Assembly: GCA_945487035.1 (NCBI GenBank)
Contig: CALYTI010000004.1
Location: 1 to 64,000 of the forward strand
Direction: 5' to 3'
DNA length: 64,000 bases
Source of the DNA: an uncultured Bacteroidales bacterium
GTDB taxonomy: Bacteria; Bacteroidota; Bacteroidia; Bacteroidales; UBA932
The notes below the pieces were generated by a model. It was not told the origin of the DNA. It did not search any database and saw nothing but the letters and a program-made list of their open reading frames with translations. The position numbers and the translations under genes were made by a program. Below, piece after piece: positions 40,097 through 47,853 of this stretch (the first letter of the stretch is position 1; the number at the start of each line of letters is the position of its first letter).

Positions 40097-40984
40097 ATGG
40101 TAAAATCAATGACAGGCTACGGCAAAGCCGTCGCAAATCTCGAAAACGGCAATCTTACCGTAGAAATCCGCACCCTCAATTCCAAAAATGCAGACATCAA
40201 CCTCAAGAGCAGCCTGCTTCCTAAGGACAAGGAACTGGGAATCAGGACCAAAATCTCAGGCGCCCTTCAGAGGGGAACGATAGATGTGTTCCTGACCTGG
40301 GAGCCCAATGCGGCAGAGAACGCCAAGCTTGTGAACATGGCTCTTGCAAAGGAGTATTTCAGGCAAATCAGTGAGCTGGGAGCCGAAATCGGTGCCCGCA
40401 ATCTGATGCTGGACAATCCCAACGAGCTGCTGGCAAATATCCTGAGGATGCCGGATGTGATAGATGCCCGCAAGCAGGATGTGATTACCGAGGAGAACTG
40501 GCCTTCAGTGGAGGCAGCCTTTGACCGCTGCCTTGAGGCTGTGAACTTGTACAGAGCCCACGAGGGAGAGGTGCTCTACAGGGATGTGACGAGCCGTGTC
40601 CACAAGATTGAAGCCATCTACGACGAGGTGGAGACCCTGATTCCGGAACGCGTTGCTGCAGTCCGTGAGAGAATACTCAAGGCTGCGGAGGAGCTCAGCC
40701 TCAAACTGGACGGCGAGAGACTGGAGCAGGAGATGATTTTCTATCTTGAAAAACTGGACATCAACGAAGAGCGGGTACGCCTGCGCCAGCATTGCAAGTA
40801 TTTTATGGATACCATTGACGGCGAACCTTACCCGGGCAAGAAGCTCGGCTTCATCATCCAGGAGATGGGAAGGGAAATAAACACAACCGGATCCAAGGCG
40901 AATCACGCCGGGATCCAGAATTGTGTTGTGCGTATGAAAGACGAGCTCGAGAAAATACGCGAGCAGTCGATGAATATCCTTTAG
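40097..40984 (+). CDS. yicC: YicC-family endoribonuclease
   Basis: A 295-residue protein starting at MVKSMTGYGKA; the ORF-track start 819 nt earlier runs antisense through glnS and is not real. N-terminal YicC_N domain (SMTGYGKAVANLENGNLTVE, IRTLNSKNADINLK, RGTIDVFLTWE) and C-terminal DUF1732 domain (RLRQHCKYFMDTIDGEPYPG, GKKLGFIIQEMGREINTTGS, KANHAG, MKDELEKIREQSMNIL). YicC proteins are endoribonucleases linked to sRNA turnover and stationary-phase survival. The stop interlocks with the convergent phosphatase gene. Confidence 0.92.
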   Translation: MVKSMTGYGKAVANLENGNLTVEIRTLNSKNADINLKSSLLPKDKELGIRTKISGALQRGTIDVFLTWEPNAAENAKLVNMALAKEYFRQISELGAEIGARNLMLDNPNELLANILRMPDVIDARKQDVITEENWPSVEAAFDRCLEAVNLYRAHEGEVLYRDVTSRVHKIEAIYDEVETLIPERVAAVRERILKAAEELSLKLDGERLEQEMIFYLEKLDINEERVRLRQHCKYFMDTIDGEPYPGKKLGFIIQEMGREINTTGSKANHAGIQNCVVRMKDELEKIREQSMNIL

Positions 40985-41784
40985 AAGCTTACCGTTACCT
41001 CTCCGACTTCAAGGCCCCAGCATCCGTCGGTTACCACAGGCACTTTCTTGCCTGAAGCGTCCTTGGGATAAACCAGATCCTCCACAAAAGTGTGGGTATG
41101 ACCTCCGATTACAAGGTCAAGCCAGCGTGTCTTCGGGACGAGTGCAAGGTCATCCTCATAGCCCAGATGGGAGAGGAAGATGATAAGGTCGCACTTCTCC
41201 ACTTTGTGCAAATACTCGGCCCACTTCCCAACTGCCTCCGCGGTGTCTATTTGGCGGATACGCTGTGATATGCTTGCTGCCACATTGGAACGCAGATCCG
41301 GCGCAGCACCTATGATTCCTATCTTCTTCCCCGCCTTTTCGATTATGGCATAAGGACTTACAAGGCTGGCAAGAGGCGTTCCGCCGAAATCCACATTGGA
41401 GCAGACCACCGGGCATTTCACCCTTTCCAGGCGAAGCGCAAGGTCTTCGATACCGTTGTCGAACTCGTGATTGCCGAGGGTGATGCAATCATAGCTCATG
41501 GCATTGATAACATTAACTTCAAGATACCCTCCCAGCTTGGTGTAGTAGGATGACCCCTGGTTGAAGTCTCCCGCGTGCACAAGCAGCACATTCTGCGGGC
41601 CGCGTGCGTTGCGCACGCTGTCGAGAATTGCAGCCCTTTCTATGATGCCCCCTTCAGGAGGATCAGTGCGCAGGGCTTCGTGATGGCTATGGGTGTCATT
41701 TAAGTGCAGAACGGAAAGTTCCTTACGGACGGCGCAGCTGCAGAGTGCAAGCGCGCAGGCTGTTATGCATAATATCTTTCTCAT
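40981..41784 (-). CDS. 5'-nucleotidase-type metallophosphatase domain protein
   Basis: A 267-residue lipoprotein-like protein (MRKILCITACALALCSC). It contains the full calcineurin-like metallophosphatase core of UshA: LHLNDTHSHHEA, VHAGDFNQGS, TLGNHEFDNG, FLSHLGYEDD, VIGGHTHT. It lacks the C-terminal nucleotide-specificity domain, which is encoded by the gene immediately upstream (ATGA overlap). The two products probably form a periplasmic 5'-nucleotidase together, a two-gene arrangement I know from Bacteroidetes. Confidence 0.87.
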   Translation of the reverse strand: MRKILCITACALALCSCAVRKELSVLHLNDTHSHHEALRTDPPEGGIIERAAILDSVRNARGPQNVLLVHAGDFNQGSSYYTKLGGYLEVNVINAMSYDCITLGNHEFDNGIEDLALRLERVKCPVVCSNVDFGGTPLASLVSPYAIIEKAGKKIGIIGAAPDLRSNVAASISQRIRQIDTAEAVGKWAEYLHKVEKCDLIIFLSHLGYEDDLALVPKTRWLDLVIGGHTHTFVEDLVYPKDASGKKVPVVTDGCWGLEVGEVTVSF

Positions 41785-42602
41785 TTGCTGACTTTGACCC
41801 TCCCGTCGGTCTTGTATTCAAAAGGTTTTGATTCTTCGGTGAAGCGCTTTACTGCAGGAAGTATTGCATCGCGCAGCAGCAGCTCGGACTGCACCAGTTC
41901 TATGGCATCCTTCCCCAGATAATAGTGGTCGCCTCCGCCCAGAAGGAAGTCTATGGAAACGAGATTATAAACTTTGTCATCATCCAGAGGCTGCCCTCCG
42001 ACTTCTGCGCTCACCAGCTGCCTGTTTTCTATGGCTATTCTGGCTCCGCCTATGATCTGAGGGCCGGTCTGTGCCATTTGGGTAAATATTTCCCTGAGCC
42101 TGCTGCCTTTCACCCTTATGAGGCAAAGGCAGTTGTTGAACGGGAACATTGAAATGATATCGTCCAGCAGTATGTCTCCTTGCGGCACATCGCACCTGAC
42201 TCCTCCCTTGTTGAGTATGGCTACATCCATCTTCTCACCGAAAAGTGCGGTTCCAGCGTCGAGTACAGCGTCTGCCGCAAAGTCGTAGAGTTCGCATTCC
42301 GGGCTGGTGCGCAACATTGCCTTCGGAGCATAGCCTATCACCTGCTTGAGTTCACGCATTTCAGGCTGCGCCTGAATGAGCAGAAGGGCCACATCCGGAG
42401 TACAACCGCCTTCGAAGAGTGTTCCGTTGGGGGCGTGGTAGCTGCCGGCTTCCACCGTGCCGAGTGCTTCGGTCACATTGTCTGCCGTGGTTGCCGTGAC
42501 TCCCGTGCGGTGGCTGTCAGCAGGAATTGCCTTCCAGCTGTAGCTCGGGGCGCAGGCAACAAGTGAGAGAGTTGCCGCAAAGAGGGCTGCTGTTCTTTTC
42601 AT
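41781..42602 (-). CDS. 5'-nucleotidase C-terminal domain protein
   Basis: A 273-residue lipoprotein-like protein starting at MKRTAALFAATLSLVAC (the ORF-track start is 7 codons earlier and would overlap natB). It carries the 5_nucleotid_C pattern: ECELYDFAADAVLDAG, DVAILNKGGVRCDVPQGDI, DIISMFPFNNCLCLIRVKGS, and YNLVSIDFLLGGGDHYY. This domain binds the nucleotide base in UshA-type enzymes. It is 2 nt after natB and translationally coupled to the metallophosphatase. Confidence 0.87.
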   Translation of the reverse strand: MKRTAALFAATLSLVACAPSYSWKAIPADSHRTGVTATTADNVTEALGTVEAGSYHAPNGTLFEGGCTPDVALLLIQAQPEMRELKQVIGYAPKAMLRTSPECELYDFAADAVLDAGTALFGEKMDVAILNKGGVRCDVPQGDILLDDIISMFPFNNCLCLIRVKGSRLREIFTQMAQTGPQIIGGARIAIENRQLVSAEVGGQPLDDDKVYNLVSIDFLLGGGDHYYLGKDAIELVQSELLLRDAILPAVKRFTEESKPFEYKTDGRVKVSK

Positions 42603-42604
42603 AT

Positions 42605-43975
42605 CTACTTCATTCTTAGCCACTTCCAGAGGTCCTTGAAAGTGGATTTCTTGCCGAACATAAGGATTCCGACTTTATAGATTTTGGCACTGAGCCAAGC
42701 CATTGCGCCTGTGGTCAGAAGCAGAAGCACAATGGAGAGGGCAATCTGCCAGCCGGGCACTCCGAACGGAATGCGGGCGAGCATTACGATAGGGGAAGTG
42801 AACGGAATCATCGAGCCCCATACCGCGAGGGCACTGTCAGGAGCATTGAAAGCATACAGGGCTATGAAGTATCCTATCATCAGAGGAATGGTCACTGGCA
42901 TCTGCAGCTGCTGGGTGTCCCCTTCGTTCTCAACTGCCGAGCCTATAGCCGCGAAGAGCGAAGCGTAGAGCAGGTAGCCGAGGATGAAGAATATTATGAA
43001 ATAGAGCACTATAGCTCCTATGTTGATGCCCTGGATGGTGGCGATGACGCTGCCCAGCTCGCTGTTTTGGCTGAGGGTTTCCATCATATCGGAAGCGGCG
43101 TTCATACCTTCCACCGACTCCATTCCTCCAGTCATCTGCCCAAGCATTTCGGTAGGGTCGGCTTCGCCCATAAGTTTAGGGGCGATTATGCCCATACCGG
43201 CACCGACGAGCACTCCGGTGAGGAGTATCCAGAGGATGAACTGGGTGAGGGCTACTGCGGCTATTCCTATGATTTTGCCGAACATAAGCTCTGTGGCGCG
43301 AACGGAGCTGATGAGCACCTCCACCACGCGGCTGGCCTTTTCTTCGATTACTGCCGACATTACCATTCCTCCGAACATTGTGATGAAGAGGAAGATGATG
43401 ATGCCGAGCACCATTGAGAGTATGGAGTTGACTCCGGCGTCAGAGGCCTTTTCTTCTCCGGATTCGGTGTCTATGGTGTAGCTGTTGATGTGTATGTCAG
43501 CCTTGACATCCTTCATTATCTTCTCCAGGCCGTCAATGTTGTAAGTGCTTATCCTATAAGCTTCTACTGCTTCTTCAATGCGACCGGAAATAAGCTCGGT
43601 AGTGGTCATTCCTATAGGCTTGAGCGAGGTGAAGTCGGCGCTTACGCTCTTTTCGGCATTGATTGGGGAGATGCCGAGCACTGCATCTAGTTTGTATTCC
43701 TCAAGATGGGCTTTGATGCTGTCCAGGGGCATATCGGACATATCCACATAGCGTATGATGTCGTTGCTTTCCAGATATGGCATTACGATGCCCGAACGGT
43801 CCACTACGGCTACGCTCTTGGTGTCTTCCTTCGAGTTCATCATCATCAGGATAGGCACTACGCAGAGTGCGGCCATCAGAATAGGCACCACGAAGGTGGT
43901 GATGAGGAAGCTCTTTTTCTTTACGCGGGTGGAGTATTCGCGCTTGATTATTATTCCTATTGTATGCAGATTCAT
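42605..43975 (-). CDS. ABC transporter permease, NatB-like
   Basis: A 456-residue ABC-2/NatB-type permease. TM1 lies at ~23-46, after the family's amphipathic KREYSTRVKKKSFLITTFVV start. A ~150-residue extracytoplasmic domain follows, then five or more TM segments (SMVLGIIIFLFITMFGGMVM, LTQFILWILLTGVLVGAG, VLYFIIFFILGYLLYASLF, LMIGYFIALYAFNAPDS, IALSIVLLLLTTGAMAWL). The EEKASRVVEVLISSV coupling helix is typical. NatAB in Bacillus exports Na+; the substrate here is unproven. 3 nt after natA. Confidence 0.87.
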   Translation of the reverse strand: MNLHTIGIIIKREYSTRVKKKSFLITTFVVPILMAALCVVPILMMMNSKEDTKSVAVVDRSGIVMPYLESNDIIRYVDMSDMPLDSIKAHLEEYKLDAVLGISPINAEKSVSADFTSLKPIGMTTTELISGRIEEAVEAYRISTYNIDGLEKIMKDVKADIHINSYTIDTESGEEKASDAGVNSILSMVLGIIIFLFITMFGGMVMSAVIEEKASRVVEVLISSVRATELMFGKIIGIAAVALTQFILWILLTGVLVGAGMGIIAPKLMGEADPTEMLGQMTGGMESVEGMNAASDMMETLSQNSELGSVIATIQGINIGAIVLYFIIFFILGYLLYASLFAAIGSAVENEGDTQQLQMPVTIPLMIGYFIALYAFNAPDSALAVWGSMIPFTSPIVMLARIPFGVPGWQIALSIVLLLLTTGAMAWLSAKIYKVGILMFGKKSTFKDLWKWLRMK

Positions 43976-43978
43976 AGT

Positions 43979-44833
43979 TTACCTCCCTTCAGTTACGAGT
44001 TTGATGAAAATGTCGTTCATTCTAGGCATCAGCTCTTTGTAGGAGTTGATGGTGACACCTTTTGCGATATAGCTCTCGAGGGTGCTGGTGCCGTCGGTTT
44101 CTTTCGGGAGGACAAGTTCGTGACGACCTTGGTCATCCGTATAGATGAGTTCGACATTGTTGTTGCCGTATTCGCGGCGGATGTCGCTTACGCCTCCGGT
44201 GATTACGAGCTTGGACTGGTTGATGAGGGCTATGTTGTCGCAGAGTTCCTCGACGCTTTCCATATTGTGGGTGGAAAGGATGATGGTGGCTCCTTCGTCT
44301 TTGAGCCTGAGAATCTCGTTGCGGATAATTTCAGCGTTGACCGGGTCGAATCCGGAGAAAGGTTCATCGAGTATCATCAGTTTCGGCTTATGGACTACAG
44401 TTGTGATGAACTGGAGTTTCTGGGCCATACCTTTGGAGAGTTCTTCGACTTTTTTGTCCCACCAGCCTTCTATGCCGAAGCGGACGAACCATTCTTTGAG
44501 GGCCTGCTGCGCCTGGGATGAGCTCATCCCCTTGAGTTGGGCGAGATACATTGCCTGTTCGCCGACTTTCATTTTGCGATACAGGCCGCGCTCCTCAGGC
44601 ATATAGCCTATTTTTTCGACATCGCGCTGGGTGATTCTCTTTCCCTGAAAGAGGACTTCCCCGCTGGTCGGGATGGTGATTCTGTTGATGATGCGGATGA
44701 GGGTGGTTTTTCCCGCTCCGTTCGGTCCGAGCAAGCCGAAGATTTTCCCTTCGGGGATTTCGAGGCTCACATTGTCGAGAGCCACCTTCGGTCCGAAGGT
44801 CTTGCTTACGTTTTTGATTTGGATGATTGACAT
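43979..44833 (-). CDS. ABC transporter ATPase, NatA-like
   Basis: A 284-residue ATPase: Walker A GPNGAGKTT (Lys42), Q-loop region YMPEERGLYRKMKVGEQ, signature ELSKGMAQK (a normal variant of LSGGQ in this sub-family), Walker B LMILDEPFSG, H-loop STHNMESVEELC, and a C-terminal regulatory extension (residues ~225-284). It pairs with the following permease. It is preceded by a ~190 nt leader full of GC-rich repeats (see separate entry). Confidence 0.9.
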   Translation of the reverse strand: MSIIQIKNVSKTFGPKVALDNVSLEIPEGKIFGLLGPNGAGKTTLIRIINRITIPTSGEVLFQGKRITQRDVEKIGYMPEERGLYRKMKVGEQAMYLAQLKGMSSSQAQQALKEWFVRFGIEGWWDKKVEELSKGMAQKLQFITTVVHKPKLMILDEPFSGFDPVNAEIIRNEILRLKDEGATIILSTHNMESVEELCDNIALINQSKLVITGGVSDIRREYGNNNVELIYTDDQGRHELVLPKETDGTSTLESYIAKGVTINSYKELMPRMNDIFIKLVTEGR

Positions 44834-45037
44834 AGTTTGTTATTTGTTTATCTGCTGCCTCCGCGTTGCTGCGGCTTGGCAGTTGCTGTTGCTGCTGCTT
44901 GGCCTGGCTGCTTTGGCTTGGCTGCCTGGCTTGGCATGGCTGCTGCTTGGCTTGGCTGCTGCTTGGCTGCTTTGGCTTGGCTGCCTGGCTTGGCATGGCT
45001 GCTTTGTCGTTTGCGGGGCGCACAACTTACAAATATA
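44834..45037 (-). promoter_or_regulatory. natA leader with promoter and repeats
   Basis: On the minus strand a perfect -7 box TATATTTG lies at 45037-45030, giving a leader of about 190 nt. Within it, 44903-45005 is low-complexity sequence built from GGCTTGGCTGCC and GGCTGCTT-type units, including an exact ~37 bp block (CTGCTTTGGCTTGGCTGCCT onward) repeated with a 59 bp period. The leader is open in one frame (rich in Gln, Ala, Lys, Ser) but that is likely a by-product of the repeat. Confidence 0.6.
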
Positions 45038-45136
45038 CAAAAATATTGCAAAAACCATCGGAAGACATGCGGCTGCTGGCTTCTTCTCCCAGCCCGCGCC
45101 GGCAGGCTGTGCCCTCCAGAACCGTCTCGCTTCGCT

Positions 45137-45317
45137 CGACAGGCTTGCGCCTGTCGCAAAACTTCTCAACCCCAGTCAGCTTTGCTGACAGCCCCTTTCA
45201 GGGGCACACGGCCTTCACGATGTTGCGGCCGGTGGCTCCGCTGCTTCGGTTTTCTACGAAAACCTCGCTGACGCTCCACCACGACCGCTGACGCGGTCCC
45301 ATCGCGCCTCAGCGCGA
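45137..45317. repeat. Array of six perfect short hairpins
   Basis: Six perfect inverted repeats follow one another: CGACAGGC-ttgc-GCCTGTCG (45137), GTCAGC-ttt-GCTGAC (45175), GCCCCT-ttc-AGGGGC (45191), GGTTTTC-tac-GAAAACC (45248), GACCGC-tgac-GCGGTC (45283), TCGCGC-ctca-GCGCGA (45302). Stems are 6-8 bp and loops 3-4 nt, and each stem has its own sequence, so they are not copies of one repeat. A seventh, GAGGC-gga-GCCTC, is at 45380. No ORF in the region shows protein-like composition. Confidence 0.85.
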
Positions 45318-45428
45318 CGGCGGAGGCCGGGATGTAGCGAAGCGGAATCGGTAGGCCGGGAGCCGCAGAGGATGGTGCGGAGGCGGAGCCTCTGCCAAAA
45401 GTGCCGAGGGTGGCACAGGTTCTCGGAG
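45318..45428. other. Rest of the natA-holA spacer
   Basis: GC-rich non-coding DNA between the hairpin array and the left 195 bp inverted repeat; the only structure I see is the GAGGC-gga-GCCTC hairpin at 45380-45392. Together with the flanking entries this makes the 44834-45703 gap the largest gene-free stretch in the window. Confidence 0.5.
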
Positions 45429-45623
45429 GGCAGCTGCCTGCCGTCTCTCCGAAGTATCCCAATGTGTCACATCAGGAACAAAATCGGCCTCTCACGCACT
45501 TTTCTCTCCTCTTCTCACACATCAGGAAACCACTAACCTGCCCGCGGTGCAAAAAACAGGGCAAAAATTGCTTTTGGGGCGGAAAAACCGAGTCAAAAGC
45601 AAAAAATGAGGCAAAAATTGCAC
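45429..45623 (+). repeat. 195 bp inverted repeat, left copy
   Basis: Matches the reverse complement of 49256-49450 over 195 bp with only about 6-9 differences by eye. It starts with the palindrome GGCAGCTGCC, then has two ACATCAGGAA motifs ~50 bp apart, then an A-rich half with nested pairing: TTGCTTTTG (45568) with CAAAAGCAA (45594) around a CGG-AAAAA-CCG hairpin, all enclosed by GTGCAA and TTGCAC. It ends 45 nt before the holA promoter. Confidence 0.9.
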
Positions 45624-45667
45624 CGTGGGGGATACTGTGAGTAAATTTCCAGAAATCCATCCCGAAA

Positions 45668-45699
45668 TTTGACACAGTCGGGAATTGTTGCGATATTTG
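45668..45699 (+). promoter_or_regulatory. holA promoter TTTG-N20-GATATTTG
   Basis: TTTG at 45668-45671 and GATATTTG at 45692-45699 (one mismatch to TAnnTTTG) are 20 nt apart. The ATG is at 45704, five bases after the box, again predicting no 5' leader. Confidence 0.55.
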
Positions 45700-45703
45700 C
45701 CGT

Positions 45704-46747
45704 ATGGCAAAACAAAGTACGGACGCTGCGGCCCTGAGCCGCCAAATGATTGATGACATCAAAGCCGGCAGTTTCAAACCGGTATATCTGCTGATGGGAG
45801 ACGAGCCCTATTACCCGGACCTCGTTTGTCAGGCCATTCTCGACAATTGCGTTGACGAGATGGCACAGGACTTCAACCAGACCGTGTGCTATGGCGCTGA
45901 TGTAACTGCCGATTCGGTTGTAAGTGCAGCCAGGCAGTATCCTATGATGTCCGACCACGTGCTTGTAGTTGTCAAGGAAGCCCAGCTGATGAAGACTCTG
46001 GAGAAACTCAGCGTCTATACCGAAAACCCTCAGGACACAACCGTACTGGTAATTCTGATGCACGGAGCCTCAGCAGACAAACGCAAAGCCCTCTACAAAT
46101 CCATTCAGAAAAGCGGAGCCGTTCTCGAAAGCAACGCCCTCAGGGACTATGAGATTCCCCGCTGGATAGACAATTATTACAAGTCCAGGGGCCTCACCAT
46201 CGAGCCTGCCGCTGCAGCTCTTATGGCGGAAAGCATAGGCACAAGTCTTTCCACCATAGTCGTGGAGACCGACAAGATGCTCAAGAATCTGCCGGAAGGA
46301 ACCACCTCCATCGGTGTTTCCGATGTAGAGAAGAACATAGGAGTCTCCCGCCAGTACAGTATTTTCGAACTCACCAAGGAACTCTCGGCACGCAATTCCG
46401 CCAAGGCGCTCAAAATCGCTTCCCACATAGGCAACGCCGCAAAATTTGCTATGCCTATGGCCGTCAGCGCATTATATACCCACTTCAACAGGATTCTGCG
46501 CTATGGTGCACTGCTCTCCCGCGGCGGCTACCCTTCGCCTGAAGACAAAGCCAGGGCCCTCGCAGGAGTGAATCCTTATTTCTATAAAGAATACGACCAG
46601 GCCGTCCGCAACTACTCCGTGCGACAGGCTATGGAAGCCGTTACCCTGCTCTGCGATTACGATTATCTGGGCAAGGGTGGCGATGGAGGCAATCAGAACC
46701 CGGGGGAACTGCTGGTGGAGCTTACCGCGAAACTGCTGAGCTTGTGA
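45704..46747 (+). CDS. holA: DNA polymerase III delta subunit
   Basis: A 347-residue HolA-family clamp-loader subunit. Landmarks: PVYLLMGDEPYYPDLVCQAI at the N-terminus, SDHVLVVVKEAQLMK, IPRWIDNYYKSRGLTIEPAA, SIGTSLSTIVVETDKML, and the domain III region ISRQYSIFELTKELSARNSA-like stretch. Delta opens the beta clamp within the tau/gamma complex. It lies inside the inverted-repeat-bounded segment. Its 3' end overlaps the convergent phosphoesterase gene by 26 nt. Confidence 0.9.
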   Translation: MAKQSTDAAALSRQMIDDIKAGSFKPVYLLMGDEPYYPDLVCQAILDNCVDEMAQDFNQTVCYGADVTADSVVSAARQYPMMSDHVLVVVKEAQLMKTLEKLSVYTENPQDTTVLVILMHGASADKRKALYKSIQKSGAVLESNALRDYEIPRWIDNYYKSRGLTIEPAAAALMAESIGTSLSTIVVETDKMLKNLPEGTTSIGVSDVEKNIGVSRQYSIFELTKELSARNSAKALKIASHIGNAAKFAMPMAVSALYTHFNRILRYGALLSRGGYPSPEDKARALAGVNPYFYKEYDQAVRNYSVRQAMEAVTLLCDYDYLGKGGDGGNQNPGELLVELTAKLLSL

Positions 46748-47798
46748 AGCCCCTCTTGCCGTGGTAGCCGTCTGCGCATCCCACGCGCTGCACGGTAAGT
46801 TGTTTGCTTACAGGGTCATATGTAACCAGATTGAAGGCGTCGGCATTCTCGCCGCTGCGGTCGCTGTCCAGCATATAGCGGTCCAGCTCTCCCGCCTTGT
46901 CCACCAGAATCTGCAGCTGGCGCCCGTGATTCTTCACATAGCCCACATAGTCATTGTGGTTATGGCCGCTGAGCCAGCATACGAAGGTACCTCCCTCATC
47001 TATAAACTTGTCCACCGGGTCGAAGGCGCAGTCGGGCATACTCTCGATCTGCACCGCTCCCGGGTTGGATGAGGCCGGATAATCCCTGCCGTCCGGAGTG
47101 AGGGCCGGATCGAAAGGTACCATACCGAACTCCGCAGGATAATGGGTAACTGTAATGACAGCGAGGCCAGCTTCCCTGGCAGAGGCCAAAGTGGCGGTAA
47201 ACCAGTCAGCCTGGGCATCGTCGTAATGGATGCAGTCCAACACAATCAGGCGGGTGGCGCTGCAAGGATAGTCTTTATAATAATAACAAGCTTGATAATC
47301 AGGCGACTGCGCATCATTAACCCCCGCAGGCTGGCACACTCCCCATCCGCTAATGGTAGGATGCTGAGGGTCCGGGCCCACGAAGAAGCGCGAGTAGGCT
47401 TCCTCCTTGGTGGCATCGTAAGGCTTGTCGGTCTGGGACCATAGCAGATGGCCCTTCCAGCAGTCGTGGTTGCCTATTGTGTTGAGGATGCGTCTGCCTC
47501 CGGGCACGCTTTCGAAAACATTTTCATCATCGTAATAGCACATCACTCCGTCTCCCGTGTGGATGGCGTCGTCCACATCGTGGCTGTCCATATATTCCAC
47601 TATTCTCTGAAGATGGAGCGCCGAGCCGTGAAGGTCGGAGAAATGAAGCAGCTGCAGGGGTCTGAGCTGCCCGGCGTCTGTGCCGTGGTTGCAGGCGGAT
47701 GCCGCGATGCAGGTGAGTGCAGGGCTAATGGCGGATGCAGGGCTAGTGGCGGATGCCGTAAGCAGGGCGGCGAGGCAAAGTCTTAGTGTCAAAAGCAT
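46722..47798 (-). CDS. Exported metallophosphoesterase
   Basis: A 358-residue protein starting at MLLTLRLCLAALLTASATS, a signal peptide; the ORF-track start 345 nt upstream lies antisense to cyuA and is rejected. Metallophosphoesterase motifs in order: HFSDLHGSALH, HTGDGVM, NTIGNHDCW, VTHYPAEFG and LSGHNHNDY. The Ala/Cys-rich stretch after the signal is unusual. A secreted phosphatase or phosphodiesterase is likely; substrate unknown. Divergent from cyuA with only 55 bp between start codons. Confidence 0.85.
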   Translation of the reverse strand: MLLTLRLCLAALLTASATSPASAISPALTCIAASACNHGTDAGQLRPLQLLHFSDLHGSALHLQRIVEYMDSHDVDDAIHTGDGVMCYYDDENVFESVPGGRRILNTIGNHDCWKGHLLWSQTDKPYDATKEEAYSRFFVGPDPQHPTISGWGVCQPAGVNDAQSPDYQACYYYKDYPCSATRLIVLDCIHYDDAQADWFTATLASAREAGLAVITVTHYPAEFGMVPFDPALTPDGRDYPASSNPGAVQIESMPDCAFDPVDKFIDEGGTFVCWLSGHNHNDYVGYVKNHGRQLQILVDKAGELDRYMLDSDRSGENADAFNLVTYDPVSKQLTVQRVGCADGYHGKRGFTSSAVSR

Positions 47799-47818
47799 AA
47801 TATTTTTCTTATATACTG

Positions 47819-47848
47819 CAAATTTAAGGAATTGTATTCTTATTTTTG
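47819..47848. promoter_or_regulatory. Divergent promoters of the phosphoesterase and cyuA
   Basis: TAAATTTG on the minus strand (47826-47819, for the phosphoesterase) and TATTTTTG on the plus strand (47841-47848, for cyuA) both match TAnnTTTG. cyuA's ATG is 5 nt after its box. A TTTG usable as -33 for the minus promoter (47852-47849) abuts the cyuA box, so the two promoters overlap. Confidence 0.55.
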
Positions 47849-47853
47849 CAAAT

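Noticed and set aside
44595-45023. Minus-strand ORF rich in Gln, Ala, Ser and Pro overlapping natA
   Set aside because: Low-complexity translation of the leader repeats that then runs out of frame through natA; no independent sign of coding.
45137-45317. CRISPR array
   Set aside because: Palindromes differ from one another and spacing is irregular; there are no repeated units with unique spacers and no cas genes.
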